The translations under genes were made by a program, and so were the position numbers. A model generated the notes under the pieces. The model ran no database searches, was not told the DNA's origin, and saw nothing but the letters and a program-made list of their open reading frames with translations. From Anaeromassilibacillus sp. An200 (GTDB lineage Bacteria; Bacillota; Clostridia; Oscillospirales; Acutalibacteraceae): a DNA stretch of 64,000 nt. Shown one piece after another: positions 1 to 8,990 of this stretch. The stretch is from the NCBI RefSeq assembly GCF_002160025.1, contig NZ_NFJU01000004.1, positions 62,001 to 126,000 of the forward strand, written 5' to 3'. Position 1 is the first letter of the stretch; every line of letters begins with the position of its first letter.

Positions 1-930
1 GGCGAGCGCGCAATGGCTTCCCTGCGCGAAGCGGGCTTTGCCCCCTCCTCTTTTGTGTTCCCCGCCGGAGAGGGCAGCAAGCAGCTCTCCACCGTGGGGG
101 ACATGCTCGGCTTCCTCGCACAGCAGGGACTGACGCGGAGCGACTTTCTTGTGGCCCTCGGCGGCGGCGTGACGGGGGATATGGCCGGCTTTGCCGCCGC
201 ATGCTACCTGCGCGGCGTTTCGTTTGTGCAGGTTCCCACCTCGCTGCTCGCGCAGGTGGATTCTTCCGTGGGAGGCAAAACAGCGGTGGATCTGCCGCAG
301 GGCAAAAACCTCGCCGGAGCCTTTCACCAGCCCGCCCTCGTCCTCATCGACCCCGACACGCTCGGCACGCTCCCGCCGCTCTTTTTCTCAGACGGCATGG
401 GAGAGGTCATCAAGTATGGCTGCATCCGCAGCCGCGCGCTGTTTGATACGCTTCGGGACGCCGCCGATCTGACGCCGCAGATGGAATCCATTCTGTTTTC
501 CTGCGTGGACTGCAAGCGGGAGATCGTGGAGCACGATGAATTTGACACCGGGGAACGGATGGTGCTCAACTTCGGCCACACGCTGGGCCACGCGCTGGAA
601 AAGGCGCACAGCTACACCGGTTTGACGCACGGGGCTGCCGTTGGGATCGGCATGGTGCTGATGGCACACCTGGGTGAGCACATGGGATTGACGGAAGCGG
701 GAACAACGGAACAGATTGCCTCTCTGCTGGAAAAATACGGCCTGCCCGTCTCAGACAGCACACCGCTTGACCAAATCGTGGAAGCCACCGCGTTGGATAA
801 AAAGGGGCTGGGCGGTGATTTGCGGATCGTTCTTCTGCGCACGATCGGAGACAGCTTCGTTCACCGCCTGCCGCGCGCGGAATTTGCCCGCCTGTGCCGC
901 GAAGCCTTCGCGGAGTGGGAAGGACGGTGA
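1..930 (+). CDS. aroB: 3-dehydroquinate synthase, 5' end outside window
   Basis: Catalyses the second shikimate step, DAHP to 3-dehydroquinate, in the cytoplasm with NAD and a divalent metal. The frame is open from base 1; the first ATG at 13 is probably internal, because about 309 residues are visible against a usual ~355, so roughly 45 N-terminal residues lie upstream. Visible hallmarks are the nucleotide-binding run GGGVTGDMAGFAAA, QVDSSVGGKTA, GEVIKYG and the metal-ligand stretch NFGHTLGHALE followed by HGAAVGIGM. It is the first visible gene of an aroB-aroA-aroC-pheA operon, and its stop lies 5 bases before the aroA start. Confidence 0.96.
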   Translation, partial: GERAMASLREAGFAPSSFVFPAGEGSKQLSTVGDMLGFLAQQGLTRSDFLVALGGGVTGDMAGFAAACYLRGVSFVQVPTSLLAQVDSSVGGKTAVDLPQGKNLAGAFHQPALVLIDPDTLGTLPPLFFSDGMGEVIKYGCIRSRALFDTLRDAADLTPQMESILFSCVDCKREIVEHDEFDTGERMVLNFGHTLGHALEKAHSYTGLTHGAAVGIGMVLMAHLGEHMGLTEAGTTEQIASLLEKYGLPVSDSTPLDQIVEATALDKKGLGGDLRIVLLRTIGDSFVHRLPRAEFARLCREAFAEWEGR

Positions 931-935
931 AAGCA

Positions 936-2261
936 ATGGACGCGGATCGCGTGACGCTTCTGCCCGGCCGTCTGAACGGCTGTGTGGACGCGCCGCCCTC
1001 AAAAAGTGCCGCGCACCGGGCCATTCTCTGCGCCGCCCTCGCAGCGCTCTCGTCACCGGGAGAAACGGAAAGTATCCTCTCCCCTCTCGCCCTGTCCGAC
1101 GATATCCGGGCAACGCTGTGCGCCGCGCACGCACTCGGCGTGCGGGCTGTCCTTGAAAACGGCGTGTGCACCGTCTCCGCCGGGACACGCCCGACGGGAA
1201 CCGTCTCGCTTGACTGCGGGGAAAGCGGATCCACGCTCCGTTTTCTGATCCCAATTGCCGCCGCCCTCGGCATTCCCGCCGTCTTTACCGGGCATGGCCG
1301 CCTGCCGGATCGTCCCATCGGCATTTACACGGAACTGCTGCCGCAGCACGGCGTTTCCTGCCGGACGCAGGGCGGTCTGCCGCTGGCGATTGAGGGTCGT
1401 TTGCAGCCCGGCTGCTTTTCCCTGCCCGGAAACGTCAGCTCCCAGTTTATCACCGGCCTGCTGCTCGCCCTTCCGCTTCTGCCGGAGGACAGCGAAATTT
1501 GCCTGACCACACCGCTCGAAAGCGCCGCCTACGTTGCGATGACGGTGCAGGCGATGGATGCGTTCGGCGTGCATGTGGAACGCACCGCGAACGGCTGGCA
1601 CGTCCCCGGACAGCAATCATACCGGCCCTGCCGCCATACAGTGGAGGGCGATTGGTCGCAGGCGGCGTTTTTCCTCGCGGGCGGGGCGCTCGGCGGGGAT
1701 GTCTCCGTCCGGGGTCTGCGGGAGGATTCCCTGCAAGGGGACAAAGCCATCGCCGATCTGCTCGCACAGGGCGGGGCGCGGCTCACCTGGGAAAATGGAG
1801 CTCTGCGCTGCACGGCGGATCAATGGCACGGGATCGCGATCGACGCTTCCCAGATCCCGGATCTGGTGCCGATCCTCGCCGCTGCCTTTTCGCTCGCGGA
1901 GGGAGAAACCGTCATCCATCACGCGGAGCGGCTCCGTCTGAAGGAGAGCGACCGTCTGGCCGCGATGGCCGAAGGGCTGACCGCGATCGGCGCACAGGTG
2001 GAGGAAACGCCGGACGGGCTGATCCTGCACGGCGTACCCGCCCTCGCGGGAGGAACCGCCGAAGGAAAGAACGATCACCGCGTGGTGATGGCGATCGCCG
2101 TCGCCGCCCTGCGCTCCGATTCTCCGTGCACCGTTACGGACGCCGGAAGCATCCGCAAAAGCTACCCTGATTTCTTTCAGGACTATCAAATGTTGGGAGG
2201 GACTGCACATGGCAGCATCATCCGTCTGGGGAACGAACCTCAGAATCTCGATCTTCGGTGA
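936..2261 (+). CDS. aroA: 3-phosphoshikimate 1-carboxyvinyltransferase (EPSP synthase)
   Basis: Transfers the enolpyruvyl group of PEP to shikimate 3-phosphate. The 441-residue length fits the family. PSKSAAHRA lies near residue 20, then GESGSTLRFL, GNVSSQFITGLL, the basic RLRLKESDRLAAM and DHRVVMA, all substrate-binding signatures. I chose ATG 936, with AGGA 11 bases upstream; GTG 927, overlapping the aroB stop, is an alternative. The C-terminus continues about 16 residues past the usual end after YPDFF and overlaps aroC by 53 bases, suggesting translational coupling. Confidence 0.96.
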   Translation: MDADRVTLLPGRLNGCVDAPPSKSAAHRAILCAALAALSSPGETESILSPLALSDDIRATLCAAHALGVRAVLENGVCTVSAGTRPTGTVSLDCGESGSTLRFLIPIAAALGIPAVFTGHGRLPDRPIGIYTELLPQHGVSCRTQGGLPLAIEGRLQPGCFSLPGNVSSQFITGLLLALPLLPEDSEICLTTPLESAAYVAMTVQAMDAFGVHVERTANGWHVPGQQSYRPCRHTVEGDWSQAAFFLAGGALGGDVSVRGLREDSLQGDKAIADLLAQGGARLTWENGALRCTADQWHGIAIDASQIPDLVPILAAAFSLAEGETVIHHAERLRLKESDRLAAMAEGLTAIGAQVEETPDGLILHGVPALAGGTAEGKNDHRVVMAIAVAALRSDSPCTVTDAGSIRKSYPDFFQDYQMLGGTAHGSIIRLGNEPQNLDLR

Positions 2262-3312
2262 AAGCCACGGCCCGGCTGTGGGCGTGGTAATCGACGGTCT
2301 GCCCGCTGGGGAACCGATTGACCGCGACGCTCTGCTCGCCCAGATGGCGCGCCGCGCGCCGGGCCGGGACAAGAGCTCCACACCCCGCAAGGAAGCCGAC
2401 ACACCTGAATTCCTCAGCGGCATGCTGAACGGGCGCACCACAGGCGCGCCGCTGTGCATCGTCATTCAAAATACCAATACACGCTCGGGCGATTATGCCA
2501 ACCTGATGCAGGTTCCGCGCCCCGGCCACTCCGATTATCCGGCCTATATTCATTACCACGGCTGCAACGACGTGCGCGGCGGCGGGCATTTTTCCGGGCG
2601 GCTGACGTCCTGCCTGTGCGCCGCCGGGGCTGTCTGCCGCCAGATCCTCGAACGGCGGGGAATCCACATCGGCAGCCATGTGGCCGCCGTGGGGCCGGTG
2701 CGCGACGCTGTTCTGCCCGGGCCAGAGGTCCCGCAGGAATTGCTGCACCGCCTGTCCGAAGCATATTTTCCCGTGATCGGGGAGGGCGTGGAGGAACAGA
2801 TGCGCGCCGTGATTGAGGAAGCACGCATGGCCCGCGACAGCGTGGGCGGGATTGTGGAGTGTGCCGTCACCGGCCTGCCCGCCGGTCTGGGCGGCCCGCT
2901 GTTCGGCGGCGTGGAATCGCTCTTTTCCTCCATCCTCTTCGGCATCCCCGCCGTAAAGGGCGTGGAATTCGGGGAAGGCTTCGGCGCTGCGTCTCTGCGC
3001 GGCAGCGAAAACAACGATCCGTACACCGTCGCGGAAAACGGGGAGATCCGCACCGTCTCCAACCACGCGGGCGGGATCCTCGGGGGCATCACGACCGGGA
3101 TGCCGCTCGTATTCCGCATCGCCGTCAAGCCCACCGCATCGATCTCCCAAAAGCAGAGAAGCGTCGATCTGCAAATCCGGAGCGAAACCGAACTGGAGGT
3201 ACACGGACGGCACGACCCCTGCATTGTGCCGCGTGCCGCACCCGTCGCGGAGAGCGCCGCCGCCGTGGCCGCGCTGGAGCTGCTGCTCTTAAACGGTGCC
3301 CTGCGCCCCTGA
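2209..3312 (+). CDS. aroC: chorismate synthase
   Basis: Converts EPSP to chorismate using reduced FMN. The 367-residue protein begins with the family-typical WGTNLRISIFGESHGPA, which fixes the ATG at 2209. Further signatures are RRAPGRDKSSTPRKEAD, RPGHSDYPA, GGGHFSGRLTS and the C-terminal RHDPCIVPRAAPVAES. The start lies inside the 3' end of aroA, so the two are probably translationally coupled; pheA follows 25 bases after its stop. Confidence 0.97.
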   Translation: MAASSVWGTNLRISIFGESHGPAVGVVIDGLPAGEPIDRDALLAQMARRAPGRDKSSTPRKEADTPEFLSGMLNGRTTGAPLCIVIQNTNTRSGDYANLMQVPRPGHSDYPAYIHYHGCNDVRGGGHFSGRLTSCLCAAGAVCRQILERRGIHIGSHVAAVGPVRDAVLPGPEVPQELLHRLSEAYFPVIGEGVEEQMRAVIEEARMARDSVGGIVECAVTGLPAGLGGPLFGGVESLFSSILFGIPAVKGVEFGEGFGAASLRGSENNDPYTVAENGEIRTVSNHAGGILGGITTGMPLVFRIAVKPTASISQKQRSVDLQIRSETELEVHGRHDPCIVPRAAPVAESAAAVAALELLLLNGALRP

Positions 3313-3337
3313 GAACAAGGAAAGGAACGAAACCACG

Positions 3338-4447
3338 ATGACACTCGAAGAAATCCGAAAAAAAATTGACGCGATCGACGCTCAGCTTCTGCCGTTGTTT
3401 GAAGCACGGATGGACTGTGCCCGGGAGGTTGCGGCGGTGAAAAAGGAAGCCGGGCTGCCCGTGCTGAATCCGGAACGTGAGAAAGCCATCCTCGACCGTG
3501 TGGCCGGACAGGCGGGCGAATACGCCGGGGCGGCGCGCGTCCTTTATTCCACCCTGATGGAGGTCAGCCGCGGACTCCAGCATGGCCTGCTTGACAGCGG
3601 CGCTCCCCTGCGCGCACTGGTGGCGGAAGCCGAACCGCTTCCAAAGCAGGTGGGGCGCATTGCCACCTTCGGACGCCCCGGCTCGTTCTCACACACTGCC
3701 GCGCAGCGTCTCTTTCCCGGCTGCACCCCCATCACCTTCAACAGCTTTTCGGAGATCTTCCGCGCCGTCGAAGCCGGGGACGCGGAATTCGGCGTGCTTC
3801 CGGTGGAAAATTCCTCCGCAGGCTCTGTGGGTGAAGTCTATGATCTGATTTTGCAGTTCCGCTATTTCATTGTGGGCGCGGCCACACTCGGGGTGCACCA
3901 TTGCCTGGCCGTCCGGCCCGGCGCGGCGCCTGTGCGCGTTTATTCCCACCCGCAGGCTCTTGCACAATGCTCGGAACGGATTGCCGCCCTGCATTTGCAG
4001 CCCGTCCCGTGTGAAACAACATCCGAGGCCGCCTTCACCGCCGCACAGGAAGCGGACGCCGCCGCCATCTGCTCCGAGGAAGCCGCCCTCTCCGCCGGAC
4101 TGACGATTCTGGAACGCGGGATTCAAAATACAGAAAACAACTGCACCCGCTTTATTGTCATCAGCCGCACGCTCTTTCTCCCCACAGATGCGGATAAGAT
4201 CAGCCTGTGCTTTTCTCTGCCGCACCAGACCGGTTCGCTGCACGCGGTGCTCTCCCGGTTCGCGCAGGCGGGGCTGAATCTTACGAAAATCGAAAGCCGT
4301 CCGATCCCGGGCCGCCGCTTTGAATATGACTTCTATCTCGACTTCACCGGAAACGTTCAGGACCCGGATACGCTGACGCTCCTTGCTTCCCTCTCCGCTG
4401 AGCTTCCCCGCTTTTCTTTCCTTGGGAACTATACAGAACGCGAATAA
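3338..4447 (+). CDS. pheA: bifunctional chorismate mutase / prephenate dehydratase (P-protein)
   Basis: Converts chorismate to prephenate and then phenylpyruvate for phenylalanine synthesis. Residues 1-85 form an AroQ-type chorismate mutase (LEEIRKKIDAIDAQLLPLF). Residues ~105-285 form the dehydratase domain, with NCTRFIVISR carrying the conserved Thr-Arg-Phe. Residues ~290-369 form an ACT domain with TGSLHAVLSRF and KIESRPIPGR, the usual phenylalanine feedback site. ATG 3338 follows a GGAAAGGA-type ribosome site; the longer in-frame start at 3296 would overlap aroC and is less likely. Last gene before a strong terminator. Confidence 0.96.
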   Translation: MTLEEIRKKIDAIDAQLLPLFEARMDCAREVAAVKKEAGLPVLNPEREKAILDRVAGQAGEYAGAARVLYSTLMEVSRGLQHGLLDSGAPLRALVAEAEPLPKQVGRIATFGRPGSFSHTAAQRLFPGCTPITFNSFSEIFRAVEAGDAEFGVLPVENSSAGSVGEVYDLILQFRYFIVGAATLGVHHCLAVRPGAAPVRVYSHPQALAQCSERIAALHLQPVPCETTSEAAFTAAQEADAAAICSEEAALSAGLTILERGIQNTENNCTRFIVISRTLFLPTDADKISLCFSLPHQTGSLHAVLSRFAQAGLNLTKIESRPIPGRRFEYDFYLDFTGNVQDPDTLTLLASLSAELPRFSFLGNYTERE

Positions 4448-4459
4448 TGTGTTATAATC

Positions 4460-4492
4460 AAAACCGAAAACGTAAGTTTTCGGTTTTCTTTT
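4460..4492 (+). terminator. Rho-independent terminator after pheA
   Basis: A perfect 12-bp inverted repeat (AAAACCGAAAAC, GTAA loop, GTTTTCGGTTTT) is followed by CTTTT. It ends the aro operon 12 bases after the pheA stop and separates it from the next gene. Confidence 0.85.
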
Positions 4493-4539
4493 ACCATTTC
4501 GTAAGTTCCAATCGGAAATATGAGGGAGGATTGTCTGTC

Positions 4540-5817
4540 ATGAACATTGACGTCAGCGAGTTTGCCAAGCCCTGTCCCTGCGGCCATACACACGAAATCT
4601 CCGTGTGCGGCATCTACATTGAGCCGGGAGCCATCCGCCGCCTGCCCGCTCTGCTGGACCAATCCGGCTGCCAAAATCCCGTCATCCTCTGCGACGAAAA
4701 CACTTATGAGGCGGCGGGGAAGGCCGTGCGCGATCTCCTTCCTGGAAGCGGCCTGATCGTTCTCAACCCGGAAAACCTGCACGCCAACGAGCACGGCGTC
4801 GCCATGGCGGAGGAACAGCTTGACGCGCTCCATACCCCGGACGTACTGCTCGCTGTCGGTTCCGGCACAATCCACGACATCACACGTTTTATCGCGCATA
4901 AGCGGGGACTGCCCTTCGTCTCCGTACCGACAGCGGCCAGCGTGGACGGTTTTGTTTCCACCGTGGCCGCCATGACGTGGAACGGCTGCAAGAAAACCTT
5001 TCCCGCCGTGGCTCCGGTTCTTGTCGTCGCGGACAGCGACATTTTCTCCCGTGCGCCGCACCGTCTGAACGCTTCCGGCTTCTCCGATCTGCTCGGCAAA
5101 TACACCGCTCTGGCGGATTGGAAGATCGCCCACGCTGTCACGGGTGAATACATCTGTGACCGTGTCTGCCAGCTGGAATACGATGCCCTTAAAGTCGTCT
5201 GCCAGCGGCTTGACGCCATCCGAGAGGGCGGACGCGAGGCCTGTGAGGAGCTGATGTACGCGCTGCTGCTCTCCGGCCTTGCCATGCAGATGGTCGGCAA
5301 TTCCCGTCCGGCTTCCGGCGCGGAGCATCACATGTCCCACCTGTGGGAGATGGAGGTCATCAACGGCCATGTCAACTATTATCACGGCGAGAAGGTTTCC
5401 GTCGGCCTGGTGCTCTCCTCCGGCATCTACCACCGTGCCGCGGAGGAAATCCGCCGGGGCGCTTTCACCATCCGGGATCACATGCCGCTGGAAATGGATT
5501 TGCTCGAATCCAGCTTCCCGGACAAGGCCATGCTCGGGGAAATTCTGGACGAAAACCGCGTGAACCCGCTCGACGCCATCCAACCGGACACGCTGCGCGC
5601 CGCTTTGCCGGATATCCTGCGCTCCATTGAGGAAATCCCCACGCCGCAGGAGCTGACAGATATGCTTGCCCGCGCCGGAGCGGGCAAAAGTCTGGCGGAG
5701 ATCGGCCTGCCCGACTCCATGCGCGCCCCCACCGCCCGTCTCTCCCCCTATGTCCGGGCGCGCCTGACCTTTATGCGGATGCTCAAGCTCTTCTCCTTTG
5801 AGCACGATATCCTGTAA
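4540..5817 (+). CDS. sn-glycerol-1-phosphate dehydrogenase-like (AraM/EgsA) protein
   Basis: A 425-residue member of the iron-containing-alcohol-dehydrogenase/dehydroquinate-synthase superfamily, closest by eye to AraM/EgsA glycerol-1-phosphate dehydrogenases, which reduce dihydroxyacetone phosphate with NAD(P)H. Seen: GSGTIHDITRF (nucleotide), PTAASVDGFVS, and metal-ligand histidines in GAEHHMSHLWEM and YYHGEKVSVG. ATG 4540 follows GGGAGGA with 9-base spacing; the in-frame start at 4447 would read through the terminator and is rejected. The transcript is isolated between two terminators. Substrate is inferred from the family only. Confidence 0.85.
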   Translation: MNIDVSEFAKPCPCGHTHEISVCGIYIEPGAIRRLPALLDQSGCQNPVILCDENTYEAAGKAVRDLLPGSGLIVLNPENLHANEHGVAMAEEQLDALHTPDVLLAVGSGTIHDITRFIAHKRGLPFVSVPTAASVDGFVSTVAAMTWNGCKKTFPAVAPVLVVADSDIFSRAPHRLNASGFSDLLGKYTALADWKIAHAVTGEYICDRVCQLEYDALKVVCQRLDAIREGGREACEELMYALLLSGLAMQMVGNSRPASGAEHHMSHLWEMEVINGHVNYYHGEKVSVGLVLSSGIYHRAAEEIRRGAFTIRDHMPLEMDLLESSFPDKAMLGEILDENRVNPLDAIQPDTLRAALPDILRSIEEIPTPQELTDMLARAGAGKSLAEIGLPDSMRAPTARLSPYVRARLTFMRMLKLFSFEHDIL

Positions 5818-5879
5818 ACGGGTCAGCCCTTCAGCGCTTTACACACAGCGGTATATAGGAAACTCTCCGCAATGCAAAC

Positions 5880-5923
5880 GCCCCCTGGCGCAGCACTTTT
5901 TGCCTGCGTCAGGGGGCATTTTC
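5880..5923. terminator. shared terminator between convergent genes
   Basis: A 14-bp stem, GCCCCCTGGCGCAG against CTGCGTCAGGGGGC with one G-T pair, is followed by ATTTT. It lies between the end of the dehydrogenase gene (5817, plus) and the end of the minus-strand DUF4261 gene (6006), so it may serve both. Confidence 0.75.
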
Positions 5924-6005
5924 TCTGTCATTGATTGGCCGCATCAATCCTACAGGGGAATGTCCGTCACTCGCGGGACGGCATACATTCCAAGTGGGAA
6001 GAGAA

Positions 6006-6884
6006 TCAGCGGCCTCCGGAAGCGTACTCACCCATGTGAATATCCAGAACCACTCTGGGCGGCTGGATCAAAGCGTCCTCATACTGACATTTCCACTGGA
6101 GATCCTGGCACATCCTGCCGCCCTGAACGCCGTCTACGGTCTCGCCGCTTTCGATGGGGTTATCATTGGCCAGGAGGTAAGAAGCCACATTGTAAGCATG
6201 GTTGACCACCCAGTTGGGATCCATCCCGTGAAAATGATATTGCAGATCCGGGAGGAACAGAGTGCTCATGCCCACTGTGTCAATCAGCATATCCTCTGTG
6301 CCTTCAATGTTGAAAAACCGGGCATTGACGCCAAAACGGATGAAACGATCCGGCCCCTGCATCTGGTGGGAGCGCACATCCTCCGCCAGAAACAGCTTGC
6401 CGCAGTTCTGAAAATAGAACGCCTCGCAGTCCGGGTACAGCTCCGCCAGAGCATCCAGAAAATCCGCGTCCAGGTTGGCTCTCTCCAGAGCAGGAAGCGC
6501 GGAAGTCAGCATGTCGACAGCCACAACCTGATACTGGCACTCCCGGAAAATCCGCTCCCGATCCTCCTGACAGTCCCACATCTGGCTCAAGAGGAAAGTG
6601 TCAAAGCTATCTCCCTTGAACTCGGTGCATCCTGTCACCATGAGCTGCACCGGGGCCTTGCCGTCCTTAAACTCCGCGATATGATCCAAAGCGGCAAAGC
6701 CCACGGTCTTTTCCTCATGGCAGAAGCACTCCACGGCTCCGATATGCCGCTCCATCACGGCGATCATTTTCTCCTTGTCCGGCATGGACACCGGCTCTTT
6801 GAACAGCATCTGAATGAGATACGGACCGCCGGGCATCACTTCCTTCGCGTTCTCCAGGTTCTGCTGAAACACTTCTTCGCTCAT
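6006..6884 (-). CDS. DUF4261 domain-containing protein
   Basis: A 292-residue cytosolic protein of unknown function. The C-terminal two-thirds match my recollection of DUF4261: GMSTLFLPDLQYHFHGMD, NWVVNHAYNVASYL and the preceding AYF/YFQNCGKLF region. No signal peptide or membrane helix is visible. AGGAGA lies 7 bases before the ATG. It is a single-gene transcript convergent with the upstream plus-strand gene, and its neighbour on the other side, an epimerase, is unrelated. It may be an early relative of the immunity-type proteins further right, but that is only a guess from its compositional style. Confidence 0.72.
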   Translation of the reverse strand: MSEEVFQQNLENAKEVMPGGPYLIQMLFKEPVSMPDKEKMIAVMERHIGAVECFCHEEKTVGFAALDHIAEFKDGKAPVQLMVTGCTEFKGDSFDTFLLSQMWDCQEDRERIFRECQYQVVAVDMLTSALPALERANLDADFLDALAELYPDCEAFYFQNCGKLFLAEDVRSHQMQGPDRFIRFGVNARFFNIEGTEDMLIDTVGMSTLFLPDLQYHFHGMDPNWVVNHAYNVASYLLANDNPIESGETVDGVQGGRMCQDLQWKCQYEDALIQPPRVVLDIHMGEYASGGR

Positions 6885-6990
6885 AGTTTATTCTCCTATC
6901 TATCAATTCAAATTCATCCCTTTTGATTCTGTGTACCGTCAAAGTCAGGCAGCAGCCGATTTCTCTGCCCCATATTTGCAGACAAGCGGA

Positions 6991-7770
6991 TCAAAAGGAT
7001 TTTTTCAAAAAGTGAAGCCCCTGCTCCATCTCCGCTTCAAAATGTTCCCAGCGGCATTCGATCGAAACACGTCCGTCATATCCAGCCTCACGCAGAGCCT
7101 TTCCAAAACATGCCAAATAGGCTCCCCCGTCCGCGCCGGGTACCATACGCCCGGGAGGCTCCGCTACATGGATATGCGCAAGCCATTCCCGTTCGCGGGA
7201 AAGCACAGAGAAATCCTCCTGCTCACAGAAAACATGATAAGCATCCGCCAACACACGGATCTGCGGCAAATCCAGGCGGCGCGCAAGCCGAGCCGCTTCC
7301 TCCACGGTGTTCAGGACATTGCATTCTGTTTTGTTGAGCGGTTCAATAACCAGTGTGACACCCGTCTGCGCACAGAAGCGGCTGCACAAGGTCAAAAAGT
7401 CCGCGATCACATCCTCGCCCACCTCACGCGGGGTATCTTTAGGAATCCGTCTCGCTCCTCCGCTTCCAAAAACAACCGTATCAATGCCCAGATCCGCCGC
7501 ACGGTGCAGAACGCGCTCCACATGCCCGCGCAGCTTCTCTTTCTGATCCGGCGCAAAAAGAGAAAGCTCCCCCGGAAGGAAACAGTTCGCCGCCTGAATC
7601 GGCAAACCTCCCACCTGCTGCTCCCGGCGCAGGGCGGCAAACTCTTCGTTTGTCATTGCAGCCAGCGGCGCAGCGGCAATTTCTCCATAGGCAAAACCCA
7701 TTGCTGCCAGACGATGGGCCTGTCCGGCGTCGAACGGCCCACCCGGCAGGCAGCAGCCAAAAGAAAACAT
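6991..7770 (-). CDS. sugar phosphate isomerase/epimerase family protein (TIM barrel)
   Basis: A 259-residue xylose-isomerase-like TIM barrel. Seen: FGCCLPGG at the start, LGIDTVVFGSGGAR, VTLVIEPLNKTECNVL with the metal-binding Glu, LADAYHVFCE and HIHVAEPPGR, in the usual strand order. I start at ATG 7770, preceded by GGGGAGAG; the longer reading from 7884 would put translation at the predicted transcription start. It is divergent from a second, more distant epimerase at 8136. The substrate cannot be told; hydroxypyruvate or keto-sugar isomerisation is typical. Confidence 0.82.
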   Translation of the reverse strand: MFSFGCCLPGGPFDAGQAHRLAAMGFAYGEIAAAPLAAMTNEEFAALRREQQVGGLPIQAANCFLPGELSLFAPDQKEKLRGHVERVLHRAADLGIDTVVFGSGGARRIPKDTPREVGEDVIADFLTLCSRFCAQTGVTLVIEPLNKTECNVLNTVEEAARLARRLDLPQIRVLADAYHVFCEQEDFSVLSREREWLAHIHVAEPPGRMVPGADGGAYLACFGKALREAGYDGRVSIECRWEHFEAEMEQGLHFLKKSF

Positions 7771-7895
7771 ACTCTCTCCCCTTTCACTCTCTCGTTCTTC
7801 CATGCCTGCCACATGGAAAAACCTGCTGGAAACCGCATCCCCCGGATACAGATGCGCCATCGCAAATCCGAGGGCTGCCTGCACTCTTATCCTTC

Positions 7896-7924
7896 ATTTT
7901 AGCCTCTTCCCCATTGGTTGTAAA
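7896..7924 (-). promoter_or_regulatory. predicted promoter for the minus-strand epimerase
   Basis: On the minus strand TTTACA (7919-7924) and TAAAAT (7896-7901) are separated by exactly 17 bases, placing a transcription start near 7889 and a ~120-base leader before ATG 7770. Confidence 0.6.
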
Positions 7925-8049
7925 CTGATTTATTTTTCCTTTCCGCAGAAAACTGAAGGAAATCCAAAAAAACGTCCTGCATCATGAAAAATAATTTCCT
8001 GAATCAAAACAGACATTTTGCTGAAACCCCTGGGAATTCATAAAAAATG

Positions 8050-8094
8050 TGCTATTATGGTGTAGAGAAACGGACGGGAACTGATATCAGTTCC
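8050..8094 (+). promoter_or_regulatory. extended -10 promoter with an 18-bp palindromic operator candidate
   Basis: TGCTATTAT at 8050-8058 is an extended -10 element (TGnTATAAT-like); no good -35 is seen, as expected for that class. Just downstream, 8077-8094, lies the perfect palindrome GGAACTGATATCAGTTCC, placed where a repressor would block the start. The rest of the 365-base gap 7771-8135 holds only the two divergent promoters and the leaders. The downstream operon is the epimerase and Gfo/Idh oxidoreductase pair. Confidence 0.55.
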
Positions 8095-8135
8095 GGCATA
8101 TCAAAATCCAAGACAACACACAGGAGGAAACTACC

Positions 8136-8975
8136 ATGCGTTATCAGATTGCAGCTTTCGCCGATGAGGCTGACGCCGCCATATCCGGCCAAATCGAAGC
8201 TATGCGGGCGGAACACATTTCCCTCCTTGAAATTCGCGGTGTCGACGGCAAAAGCGTCGCCGACCTGACCGTACCGGAGGCCAAAGCGCTGCGCGCCCGC
8301 CTGGCGGACGAGGGGATCGCCGTCTGGTCCGTGGGTTCACCATACGGTAAATCAGAAGTAACCGAAGCGTTCGGTCTGCGTCTCGATGAATTCCGGCATG
8401 GCCTTGAGCTCGCAGAAGCCCTCGGCGCATCCCATATCCGCCTGTTCAGTTTTTATCTGCCGCGCGGCGAAGCGCCGGAAACCTTCCGCGATGAGGTGCT
8501 GGATCGTCTTTCCCGCTTTTGCGAGGCGGCAAAGGGAAGCGGGATTGTCCTGTGCCACGAGAATGAAAAGGGAATCTACGGCGATGTGGCCCCGCGCTGC
8601 GCGGAGATCCACCGCGCTCTGCCGGAGCTGAAGGCCGTCTTTGACCCGGCGAACTTCATCCAGTCCGGCCAAGCGACGCTCCCGGCCTGGGAGCTGCTCG
8701 CACCTTATGTGGAATACATGCACATCAAGGATGCCATGCCGGACGGCAGCGTTGTTCCGGCGGGCTGCGGCGAGGGGCATCTGCCGGAGCTGCTGCAGCG
8801 GTATCAGGGGACGGTGCTGACACTCGAGCCGCATCTGGCCGTCTTTGAAGGACTCAAGGCACTGGAGCAGGAGGGTGCGCGCTCAGACGTTCCCTCCTAC
8901 CAGTACGCATCAAACCGTGAAGCGTTCGCTGCTGCCGCCGCCGCGCTGCGGAAGCTGATCGGCGAAAACACATAA
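8136..8975 (+). CDS. sugar phosphate isomerase/epimerase family protein (TIM barrel)
   Basis: A 279-residue TIM-barrel protein of the xylose-isomerase-like superfamily. Seen: LLEIRGVDGKSV, LGASHIRLFSFYLP, GIVLCHENEKGIYGD with a metal-ligand Glu, KAVFDPANFIQSG, YMHIKDAMPDG and the terminal-strand LTLEPHL. AGGAGG lies close upstream of the ATG. It is followed 15 bases later by an oxidoreductase, a pairing typical of inositol or keto-sugar catabolism where one enzyme oxidises and the other epimerises. Only weakly similar to the epimerase at 6991. Confidence 0.85.
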   Translation: MRYQIAAFADEADAAISGQIEAMRAEHISLLEIRGVDGKSVADLTVPEAKALRARLADEGIAVWSVGSPYGKSEVTEAFGLRLDEFRHGLELAEALGASHIRLFSFYLPRGEAPETFRDEVLDRLSRFCEAAKGSGIVLCHENEKGIYGDVAPRCAEIHRALPELKAVFDPANFIQSGQATLPAWELLAPYVEYMHIKDAMPDGSVVPAGCGEGHLPELLQRYQGTVLTLEPHLAVFEGLKALEQEGARSDVPSYQYASNREAFAAAAAALRKLIGENT

Positions 8976-8990
8976 AGGGAGGAAAACAGC

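Noticed and set aside
4453-4458. TATAAT just before the pheA terminator
   Set aside because: No -35 at a proper distance, and it lies in the spacer before the terminator stem; most likely chance.
4447-4539. In-frame N-terminal extension of the glycerol-1-phosphate dehydrogenase-like protein
   Set aside because: It would be translated from the aro terminator hairpin, and ATG 4540 has a strong ribosome site.
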